From the NCBI GenBank assembly GCA_033557675.1, contig JAWQRM010000152.1:1-28307 (forward strand): 28,307 nucleotides of DNA. The letters run 5' to 3'. The notes under the pieces are model-generated. The model was not told the origin of the DNA. It made no database searches and saw only the letters and a list, made by a program, of their open reading frames with translations. Shown here in pieces: positions 8,301 through 14,164 of this stretch. Position 1 is the stretch's first letter. Every line of letters begins with the position of its first letter. This DNA comes from Coptodactyla brooksi (Eukaryota; Arthropoda; Insecta; Coleoptera; Scarabaeidae). Made by a program: the position numbers and the translations under genes.

Positions 8301-10040
8301 CAGTAGAAGTCTTTACAAAATGCTGTTTAATTTACCGGAAAAATAAAATATTAAAGATGTACTGTTAATCAGTACTAAAAACATTTTCCTTCAATCCATT
8401 TTCCATCTCATGTCGAACTTGATAAAAAAATTTTAGAACTGTTTATCATCAAAATAATTTGATGTAACAATAAACTCATATTTAATTCTAAAGAGCACCT
8501 TTCTTATGTCTCAAAAAGTAATCCAGAAGCTTTTAATCACAGATTTGATTTCAGTGTCGAAAATTACGAGGTAAACGTGTTTAGATTTAATAACATGAAA
8601 CCTTATAAAGTAGTATTATTGTTTACCATTGCTTTCAAATTAAAATATTAGCCAAGAAAAACAGTCAAGCCTATTAAAGCTAATGTAAGCCGTCAATCAA
8701 GATACACGACAGTAATAACTCTTAATACTTCTTCATGTTTATTTTGCAGACATGTGACTTGCTCCTCACTGATCACGAAACGAAGGGCTTTCTCGCCTCA
8801 GCGAAGAACTTCGAGCTAGTTATAATGGATGGTGCATTTCCGGAATGCACCCTCGGCTTATCTTACTCGCTGAAAATACCCTTCATGTACATAAATACGG
8901 TGGGATTCTACACAGGATCTTTATCGTTATCGGCCAATCCTACATTACCCTCCTTCACACCGTTCTATGGCAAAGCGTTCACTGATAACATGAGCCTGGT
9001 GGACAGAACGCTAAACACCCTCTGGTTTGGTGCCGTTAACTTGATGCACGCTTTCGCCATAAGGTACGTCCATCAAGTACTAAAGAAGGAATTTGGCAAG
9101 GAGATTCCGCATCCTTACGAGCTGTCAAGGAATGTCAGTTTTATTCTGCAAAACGCTGATGCTACGTTAACATATCCGAGAGCGTATTTCCCTAATGTAG
9201 CAGAAGTTGCTTGTATACATTGTAAACCAGCAAAGAAGTTACCTGCAGTAAGTGTCAAAATTTGGTGCATTATTTTGGGATCTACAAACTTGATATTTTT
9301 TTCTTTTTTAGGACTTGGAAGAATTCATAAATGAAAGCGGCGAAGCAGGCTTTATTTACTTCAGTATGGGTTCGTCAGTAAAAGCAGCAAATATGCCAGA
9401 ATACCTAAGAAGAATGCTCCTCTACGTTTTCAAGCAGTTACCACAAAGAGTGCTGTGGAAATTCGAAGACGACATGATGGACATTCCACCAAATGTCAAA
9501 CTAAGCAGGTGGCTACCTCAACAAGATGTACTGGGTCATCCAAAACTAAGAGCCTTCGTCACACATGGCGGCCTTCTGAGCATGTTTGAAACTGTCTATC
9601 ATGGAGTGCCAATTGTCTCTTTACCAGTTTTCTGTGATCACGATTCCAACGCAGCTAAAGCAGAACTAGATGGCTACGCGCTAAAATTAGATCTAGCAAC
9701 CTTGACGCCTGACATATTTCTGAAAGCAATCAAAAAAGTGATCCACGATCCCAAATATAAACGGCAAGTGAAGAAAATACAAAAATTATTTAAGGATCAA
9801 AAAGAAACGCCATTAGAAAGAGCTGTTTACTGGACCGAATACGTTTTAAGGCATAAAGGAGCTGAACATCTCCAATCACCAGCTAGAAATCTAAACTTTT
9901 TCCAATATTATCTAGTCGATGTAATAATTTTGATAATCACGGCTCTAATAATTGTGCACCAGCTAATTAAGTTACTCATAAAGTTGTTGTACGGTTACCT
10001 AACAGGGAATTTCTCTTTTCGAAAGAGCAAAGTTGAATGA
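2075..10040 (+). CDS. UDP-glycosyltransferase (UGT), complete, three coding exons
   Basis: Joining 2075-2392, 8750-9247 and 9312-10040, all at phase 0, gives 514 residues, the normal length of an animal UGT. These ER membrane enzymes move a sugar (usually glucose in insects) from a UDP-sugar to small lipophilic acceptors. Seen here: a hydrophobic signal peptide at residues 1-15; His31 in GGTKSHK, the expected catalytic base; Asp133 in VIMDGAF, its likely partner; the UGT signature from WLPQQD (339) through FVTHGG (354-359) to FCDHDSNAA (379-387); a C-terminal membrane span at about 473-490; and a cytosolic tail ending KSKVE, which fits a KxKxx ER-retrieval signal. The signature has Asp-His (381-382) where the PROSITE pattern has Asp-Gln. 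The segment before the signature reads EVACIH, where many family members have GG in place of AC. Intron 1 is 6357 nt and full of transposons; intron 2 is 64 nt. Start 2075 is preferred over 2057 because an acceptor lies between them. Substrate cannot be read from sequence. Confidence 0.93.
2393..3249. other. UGT intron 1, first part: nothing recognised
   Basis: After the donor there is unclassified sequence. A relatively GC-richer block at about 2510-2920 (GGTCGGCG, ACCGCGGC, GCGCGAAG) looks like imported repeat DNA, but I find no reading frame, inverted repeats or long terminal repeat. Overlapping open frames on both strands at 3080-3399 run partly into the repeat that follows and look like chance frames. 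Confidence 0.4.
3250..3910. repeat. Tandem duplication, copy A (about 0.7 kb)
   Basis: It matches 4005-4700 in colinear order over its whole length, roughly 80 percent identical by eye. Shared landmarks include TTAACCAAGCT, GAAACGGTTT, AAACCTGTTGAAGATGTTAT, CAACACTGTATATTT, GCATTTGCTAATGCAGTGG, CAGATGGCTCAATTCGA and TACAATTCTTAAATTTTAAA. Neither copy keeps a long frame. On the - strand the high-identity start of the unit contains a hammerhead-like core. Unclassified family; a Penelope-like or other retroelement terminal repeat is one possibility. Confidence 0.85.
3285..3319 (-). ncRNA. Hammerhead-like core, copy A (degenerate)
   Basis: On the - strand this 35-nt segment reads CTGATGG, a six-base arm GCTAGC, loop TTG, arm GTTAAC, then GAAAC, four bases, GTC. 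The order matches a hammerhead with minimal stem III: CUGANGA, stem II, GAAA, short stem, NUH cleavage triplet. The last core A is G, which should inactivate it, and stem I is weak. Suggestive only. Confidence 0.25.
3914..3958. repeat. 15-bp inverted repeat between the tandem copies
   Basis: TTTGATGATTTAATT at 3914-3928 is exactly complementary to 3944-3958 across an AATTA-rich centre. Another AATTA-rich stretch follows to about 3985. It lies at the junction of copies A and B of the tandem repeat, so it may mark the recombination point or an element end. Confidence 0.8.
4005..4735. repeat. Tandem duplication, copy B (about 0.7 kb)
   Basis: Second copy of the 3250-3910 unit in the same orientation, at an offset of about 743 bp. 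It carries an extra insertion around 4435-4500 and 4545-4575 relative to copy A. Short frames at 4059-4244 (- strand) and 4303-4596 (+ strand) are not preserved in copy A, so I do not treat them as genes. Confidence 0.85.
4028..4062 (-). ncRNA. Hammerhead-like core, copy B (degenerate)
   Basis: Same 35-nt architecture and spacing as copy A: CTGATGA intact, loop TTG preserved, GTC triplet preserved. The GAAA block is altered (AAGAAAAC where copy A has AACGAAAC) and stem II has lost pairs. Probably dead if it was ever a ribozyme. Confidence 0.2.
4736..5457. other. UGT intron 1, middle part: unclassified
   Basis: An open frame at 4903-5193 (96 codons, beginning MFTINKNRT) has ordinary amino-acid composition, but I recognise no domain and there are no supporting splice sites or neighbours. 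The rest shows no repeat or gene I can name. Confidence 0.35.
5458..6430 (+). pseudogene. Decayed mariner transposase, copy 1
   Basis: A likely left end (TAGAGTTGTTGCAAAAGC after TA) leads into a transposase broken by frameshifts and stops. Pieces readable in order: ARVYVRFNHFKTGHEDL, LNDDQKIARVEYSKDLF, NDPDFLDAIITGDEICCFKY (first catalytic Asp), EYPGEKQLFLLHDNAPPHKT (second Asp), then a jump straight to a C-terminal segment whose fragments match IQAAVTQVLK and HALVHRARKC of copy 2, ending in LNGTYFE. The region with the third Asp (SPDLAP-type motif) is deleted. No right inverted repeat is found. It lies in sense orientation inside UGT intron 1. Confidence 0.85.
6545..7030 (+). pseudogene. 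Decayed mariner transposase, copy 2 (3' half)
   Basis: It starts abruptly in the middle of the transposase (LVTFYDSQGIVYKEF) and covers the second catalytic region, where the Asp is lost (LLPYNTAPRKT against LLHDNAPPHKT in copy 1). After a frameshift it ends with DYFLFPKL, SAIQAAVTQVLKIIPKDD and HALVHRARKCIGLNGTYFE. It is closely related to copy 1 but better preserved. No inverted repeats are seen; the 5' half is missing. Confidence 0.85.
7031..7850 (-). pseudogene. Antisense decayed mariner transposase
   Basis: Read from about 7833 downward, fragments of a different mariner transposase appear in the correct order: FRKSKKAAS (N-terminal helix-turn-helix region), DDDEVKIMILSDPQISTPEI, LKKLEI, HINACDLHHKRNEGGPFLKQ, KRSWSKCGELA, WPHTSMVTRQKLL and DYHLFRFLQNS. 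Several frameshifts and stops break it. No inverted repeats are visible. It abuts copy 2, suggesting nested or adjacent insertions. Its sequence is closer to the family at 1279-2015 and 10623-11686 than to copies 1 and 2. Confidence 0.8.
7851..8749. other. UGT intron 1, last part: nothing recognised
   Basis: AT-rich intron ending in the acceptor CTTCATGTTTATTTTGCAG. A 62-codon frame on the - strand (8099-8287) has no recognisable feature. Confidence 0.5.
8750..9247 (+). CDS. UGT coding exon 2 (residues 107-272)
   Basis: The acceptor is TTATTTTGCAG and the donor GTAAGT after CCTGCA; both ends are phase 0. The 166 residues cover TCDLLLTDHE, NFELVIMDGAFPEC with the putative catalytic Asp133, the hydrophobic IPFMYINTVGFYTG segment and the linker toward the UDP-sugar domain. 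A possible ATG at 8735 lies inside the polypyrimidine tract and is not a real start. Confidence 0.92.
9312..10040 (+). CDS. UGT coding exon 3 (residues 273-514, UDP-sugar domain and tail)
   Basis: The acceptor TTCTTTTTTAG ends at 9311. It carries the whole UDP-sugar-binding domain: FIYFSMGSSV, WLPQQDVLGHPK, FVTHGG, GVPIVSLPVFCDH, then a single membrane helix (VDVIILIITALIIVHQ) and a basic tail. The stop is TGA at 10038-10040. Base composition is clearly less AT-rich than the surroundings, as expected for a constrained exon. Confidence 0.95.
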   Translation, partial: DLEEFINESGEAGFIYFSMGSSVKAANMPEYLRRMLLYVFKQLPQRVLWKFEDDMMDIPPNVKLSRWLPQQDVLGHPKLRAFVTHGGLLSMFETVYHGVPIVSLPVFCDHDSNAAKAELDGYALKLDLATLTPDIFLKAIKKVIHDPKYKRQVKKIQKLFKDQKETPLERAVYWTEYVLRHKGAEHLQSPARNLNFFQYYLVDVIILIITALIIVHQLIKLLIKLLYGYLTGNFSFRKSKVE

Positions 10041-10120
10041 TTGCAGGAATTTTGTAAATAGCCTAAAGCAAGCAAGTACAATGTGATCTTAAATTGTTTT
10101 GATTTTTATTTATAAATTTA

Positions 10121-10126
10121 AATAAA
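10121..10126 (+). terminator. UGT polyadenylation signal AATAAA
   Basis: The canonical hexamer lies 81 nt past the UGT stop codon and about 65 nt before the Pol III terminator of the convergent tRNA gene, so the two transcription units nearly meet. Confidence 0.7.
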
Positions 10127-10190
10127 AGTAATTTTATATCGAAGAATGCTTGGTTCATTTTCCTTCTTGTAGAAAAATGACATAAAAAAC

Positions 10191-10197
10191 AAAAAAA
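10191..10197 (-). terminator. Pol III terminator of tRNA-Ser
   Basis: A run of seven T on the - strand begins 9 nt after the mature tRNA 3' end, a standard RNA polymerase III stop; a second T6 run follows at 10184-10189. Confidence 0.8.
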
Positions 10198-10205
10198 GTT
10201 TTCAT

Positions 10206-10287
10206 CGCAGTCAGTAGGATTCGAACCTACGCTCCCAGAGGGAATCTGATTTCTAGTCAGACGCCTTAACCGCTCGGCCATGACTGC
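10206..10287 (-). tRNA. tRNA-Ser (anticodon AGA)
   Basis: The - strand folds as an 82-nt type II tRNA. The acceptor stem GCAGTCA pairs with TGACTGC, followed by discriminator G. The D-arm contains TGGCCGAGCGG, matching the A box. The anticodon stem TCTGA/TCAGA encloses loop CTAGAAA, giving anticodon AGA, which reads UCU. A long variable arm (TTCCCTCTGGGAGC region) typical of serine tRNAs precedes the T-arm with GGTTCGAATCC, the B box. It appears intact and functional. No CCA is encoded, as expected for a eukaryote. Confidence 0.97.
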
Positions 10288-10512
10288 CTTGTAAAATTGA
10301 CTTGCCAAATAGTAGATAAACGTAATATGTTTTAATTTATTTATTACAATAATTGTTTACATTTAAAAAAGAATAATACTAATTAATTTAATAACTTAAT
10401 TCAATAAATAATCATTTTAAACTGTAACTTATTACTTATTTGTATCTATAAAATGAAGAGAAAATTATGTATTCCAAAAATTACATAACTAATCTAACTA
10501 ACTAGCCTAACT
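10288..10512. other. AT-rich spacer upstream of the tRNA gene
   Basis: Very AT-rich sequence with no recognised feature. It would hold upstream control of the tRNA gene, although tRNA promoters are internal. Confidence 0.5.
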
Positions 10513-10622
10513 AACATATCACACATGCTAATACATGACAGATAATAAGTGGGAGCCATCTATGAATGAGTATTAAAATGTCATTAAAACTGATTGATAG
10601 TTAATTGATTACTATCAAAATA
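10513..10622. repeat. Direct repeat copy 1, interrupted by a mariner
   Basis: It matches 11735-11845 in the same orientation (AACATATC, GAGCCATCTATS, ATTAAAATGTCA, TTGATARTTAATTGATT, CAAAATAT landmarks). The mariner at 10623 begins directly after the TA that ends this copy. Removing the mariner leaves two copies about 155 bp apart, so the local duplication is older than, or independent of, the insertion. Confidence 0.8.
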
Positions 10623-11163
10623 TTGGCTTGTTCGGAAGGTAATTTCGTTTTTTTGAAAGAAACATGAAGAATCAAAAACAGCAATTTTTATTTTGCTTTT
10701 TCATTACAAAAAAGGTAAAAATGCCGTTCAAGCGAGAAAAGAATCACTCGATGTGTATGGAGAAGATGTATTGGCAGAATGCCAGTGTCAAAACTGGTTT
10801 GCAAAATTGTTTGCAAAAGTTTGCAAAATTGTTTGCAAGTTTGCAAAATTGTTGGGAAATCTTTCAATTTTTTTGGAAGAATACCACGATCAATTATTAA
10901 GTGTGCTGTCATCAATTGGACAAATAAATTGCATGATTTTTTGCAAACTTTTTACAAGAATTTGCAAAAACTTTTACAAGCATGCATAATTTTTGAGAGC
11001 TCTTTTCAAAATTGTTGGGAGAATACCACGATCAATTCTAAAGCGTACTCTCATCAACTGGACAAATGAATTTCATGATTTTTTACAAACTGGTTTGCAA
11101 AATTTTTGTAAACGTTTATAAAATATTTCGCAAGTTCGCAAAATTTTTGGCAGAATACCACGA

Positions 11164-11198
11164 TCAGTTCTAAAGTTAGTACTGAACTTTAGAACTGA
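11164..11198. repeat. 14-bp perfect palindrome arm pair
   Basis: Arms 11164-11177 and 11185-11198 (TCAGTTCTAAAGTT and complement) enclose a 7-nt loop. It arises from a forward and an inverted copy of the CAGTTCTAAAG piece of the triplicated segment. Confidence 0.9.
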
Positions 11199-11206
11199 AT
11201 CATGAT

Positions 11207-11244
11207 ATTTGTCCAGTTGATGACAGTTCATCAACTGGACAAAT
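11207..11244. repeat. 17-bp perfect palindrome arm pair
   Basis: Arms 11207-11223 and 11228-11244 (ATTTGTCCAGTTGATGA and complement) enclose the loop CAGT. It is adjacent to the 11164-11198 palindrome and built from the next piece of the same segment, again one inverted and one forward. Confidence 0.9.
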
Positions 11245-11734
11245 TGCATTATTCACTTAAATGGAAAAGACCAGAATTAATCAATAGAGAAGGTATGTAT
11301 AGTATTCCACTAAGATAATGCGAGACCGCATACCAGTTTGGTAACTCGCCAAAAGCTTTTACAGCTTAGATGGGATGTACTACCATACCTATCATACTCT
11401 CCAGACCTGGCAACTTTACGATTATTCCTTGTTTTGGTCTCTACATATTTTTTTGGACTGCAAAACCTTTACTTGCTAAATGCAACCGCCAAAAATGAGT
11501 TGGATCAGATTTTACCAGCAAAGATCAAAAATTTTATGCATGTGGAATTATGCTGCTGCCAGAAAGATGGCAAAAGGTGTTGGACCAAAATGGTGAATAT
11601 ACAATTACATAAAATATTCATACTCTCTAAAAAGAGAGCCTTTCATTTTGACAAAAAAAGACTAAATTACTTTCTGAACAACCTAATATATTTTTGAGTA
11701 TAGTCCTTTCTTGAAGAAATGGTTTATTTTTGAG

Positions 11735-11845
11735 AACATATCTTACACTCCAAACTTGGCAGTTAATAAATGAGAGCCATCTATCAGTGAAAATTAAAAT
11801 GTCACTAAAAGTCATTGATAATTAATTGATTCCTAACAAAATATC
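11735..11845. repeat. Direct repeat copy 2
   Basis: Uninterrupted partner of 10513-10622; see that copy for shared landmarks. No coding potential. Confidence 0.8.
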
Positions 11846-13724
11846 TCTAAAGTTTGTAATCCAGTAAAAATGGATATAAAAGAATCTTTTATAGGTTTTA
11901 GTTCCATTCGAGGTTAAATAGCAGAGGTCTTTACCGCCAAAATAATTGATATATTAAAATATATAGCATCCCTTACCTCCTGTTAGCACAATGCTGTTAA
12001 AATAGGTAGAGTTCAGATTGGTATAAAATAAGTGGTTCCAAATGCTTCACATGTTCATTGTGAATTAAATTTGCATAACTTTTTTGGACACAGTTACACG
12101 TGATGGGCTTTGTTGTAATCTGTATATAAGAGATCTACAAGTTTAGTTATAAAACAGAAATGCTCTCAAAGCAATATTAACTTCTAGTTTGAAATGAAAA
12201 GTGGACGAAACCAGATCTTATTAGTAGTGTTTCATCGTTTTTGATGGTTTTAAATAAAACTGAAAATACTACAAACTATAGATACTCTTTCAAAATGTCA
12301 GGAAGCCGCTAAATTTTTAAATAATCGTTACAAGCGAACATAAAAGATAAACGCTGACTTCAACATTAATTAAAAGACTAAAACCCAAGCGTTTCCATGA
12401 TAAAATCAATAATTATATGTATAATTGAAGGTAGGGAGTCTTGATTTAGAATAAGTACCTTTTACAAAACTGTGGGCATCAAATCAACGTTTTGAAAAAG
12501 ATACAAACAAAAATGTTAATGTAAGCTTTAGATGATATTAATGCAAGCATGCTTGTGATAGAGTGGGTTTTGCAACGTAAATACTCACGTACTTTATCAT
12601 TTCAGGTCAGCTTCTTGTATTCAGAAAATGCTGCCACAACGATCTCTCTTATTAAAAATGATTCTACATTACAAATCAAGAATTATTATCTTCTCTTTTC
12701 ACCGTGTTAATTAAAAACTCTACAGCAAAAACAGACGATATCTCCAACAGATGCTTTTATTAGTACTAAGTCAAAAAAAAACTATAATATGGGTATATAG
12801 TTTTACAACTTTTGTAGAGTCAATTTTTAAGTTTTTTATTAAACTTGTGTTACTTGAGGAATACATTTTTATACACTAATTAATACATTTACACTGTTTT
12901 CGATAACTATTCGAAATTATATTTATTATTATTCGCTTAATATTATTAAGTACTTCAAATATTTCCTTACGTGTTACAGCTTGGCTCCTTGTCCATATAA
13001 TGCTTAAAAATCAAAAGGACCGTCTTTAAAGTTGTAATATTGTTAATAAGCTTGAGAAAGAGGAATACGCACTAACTAAATTTTATTTACAACGATCCCA
13101 TCTGAACCACAGAGTTCCATATACCTGATGATAAAAGAAATTTAAAACGAAATATATTCGGTGATAAAAAAATAAAAAGAATTTGAGAAAACCTTGTATA
13201 CAATAGTTTTATCGTTATTACAAAATGCACATAATAATGAAAAAACATATATATGTAGCTTTGAACACGCCTAATTGGCTGATGTTATAAAATAGTAGTC
13301 CTAAAAACGGATTGCTGATGTCAGAGTAATTTCCAATTTGCATTGAACAAAGGAACCTATTATAACAAAAATATAAGACAGCTATCCTCTAAAAGATGGC
13401 GCTATACTATAAATATGTGATATTGTAAGTAAGGTAAAAAGTTAAGAAAACGAGAAACGTTTAGATATTTTAAAAGTTTTTTATTGACAATTTCATCGAA
13501 TGTTGTACATTCTAAAATAACTGGATTCGTTAAAAGCATGCAGTCACTTAGTTCAGTTATTTACACGTGGAATGTAATGACGTAACATTTCAACTGAAAA
13601 CTGTAAACATGGTACTTCACAAGACACTTTTGAATATTTGATAAACGTGCAAAATCAATATGTATCGTCCCGCGACCTGTATGGGAACAATTCAATAACT
13701 ATCGCGTATGTAACACGTGATGGT
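11846..13724. other. Intergenic region between the convergent UGT and SNMP genes
   Basis: AT-rich with no gene or repeat that I recognise. Its right part may belong to the 3' untranslated region of the SNMP gene if a distal poly(A) site is used; another AATAAA on the - strand is at 13480-13485. Confidence 0.45.
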
Positions 13725-13730
13725 TTTATT
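13725..13730 (-). terminator. Candidate polyadenylation signal of the SNMP gene
   Basis: AATAAA on the - strand about 156 nt beyond the stop codon is the first canonical hexamer downstream. The one at 13480-13485 is an alternative. Confidence 0.45.
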
Positions 13731-13885
13731 CCTCCAGCAACCTTAAAGACCTTGTCTACGCAATTATAAAACAATTGTTTTTTTTTGTCTAATTAAGGAT
13801 GAGAAAACACGCGATGGTATTTGGTTGTTATTTCTAAATTCAGCTAGGAGAGCGTGATTCTAAAATTTTCGATGACCACTAATTT

Positions 13886-14164
13886 CTAGTATCTACTATT
13901 AATTTCGTTGTCCGACATTGCGTGATTAGTATGTCCTTTATTATTATTTGACAGGACCATGCTGATGTTATTGTCTTTGTTTTGCGATGCACTTTTTACC
14001 GGAGTAATTTCAACTTGATTGCCTTTTTTAACGAAAAGATATCCTGCGAATCCTAATCCTCCAACGCTGCCAGCTATAGCGAGCCAAGTTAGAATTGTTA
14101 CTACTTTCTTAGCAATAAATAACATTTTGATCGGCTTCGTTATATCGCGTTTTAAATCAACACT
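13886..14164 (-). CDS. SNMP1: SNMP coding exon 8 (residues 431-522)
   Basis: The acceptor TTTTCTATTGCAG precedes SVDLKRDITKP. It encodes the second membrane span (VVTILTWLAIAGSVGG to GYLFV) and a polar Asn/Ser-rich tail ending NEINSRY, stop TAG. The tail is poorly conserved in the family. Confidence 0.92.
   Translation of the reverse strand, partial: SVDLKRDITKPIKMLFIAKKVVTILTWLAIAGSVGGLGFAGYLFVKKGNQVEITPVKSASQNKDNNISMVLSNNNKGHTNHAMSDNEINSRY

Larger units (their letters stand above)
10800..11260 (+). repeat. Triplicated 132-142-bp segment with GCAAA-rich runs
   Basis: The anchor ATACCACGATCA occurs at 10881, 11023 and 11155, each followed by a variant of TCTAAAGTGTACTGTCATC and ACTGGACAAAT. 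In an intact relative this part would encode the NTTINSKVYCHQLDK-like stretch of the transposase. Between anchors lie runs built from TTTGCAAAATTG, which itself corresponds to the Trp-Phe-Ala-Lys coding stretch. The third copy is partly inverted and forms two palindromes. Confidence 0.85.
10623..11686 (+). mobile_element. Rearranged mariner with internal triplication (1064 bp)
   Basis: Left end TTGGCTTGTTCGGAAGGTAA and right end (other strand) TTAGGTTGTTCAGAAAGTAA are imperfect inverted repeats, flanked by TA (10621-10622 and 11687-11688). The transposase is broken: an N-terminal helix-turn-helix part (HYKKGKNAVQARKESLDVYG then CQNWFAK) and a C-terminal part (DNARPHTSLVTRQKLL, RWDVLPYLSYSPDLA, AKNELDQ) remain, with the second and third catalytic Asp still present. 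The middle, with the first Asp, is replaced by TTTGCAAAATTG-type repeats and three copies of a 132-142-bp segment. It is the same family as 1279-2015, which has one copy of that segment. It cannot encode an active transposase. Confidence 0.9.

Noticed and set aside
10063..10308. 81-codon frame on the - strand over the tRNA gene
   Set aside because: The central part is simply translated tRNA-Ser sequence.
13393..13400. GATGGCGC, and GCGCCATCTATCG at about 5551, as a shared motif
   Set aside because: Short matches only; not enough sequence to call a repeat family.
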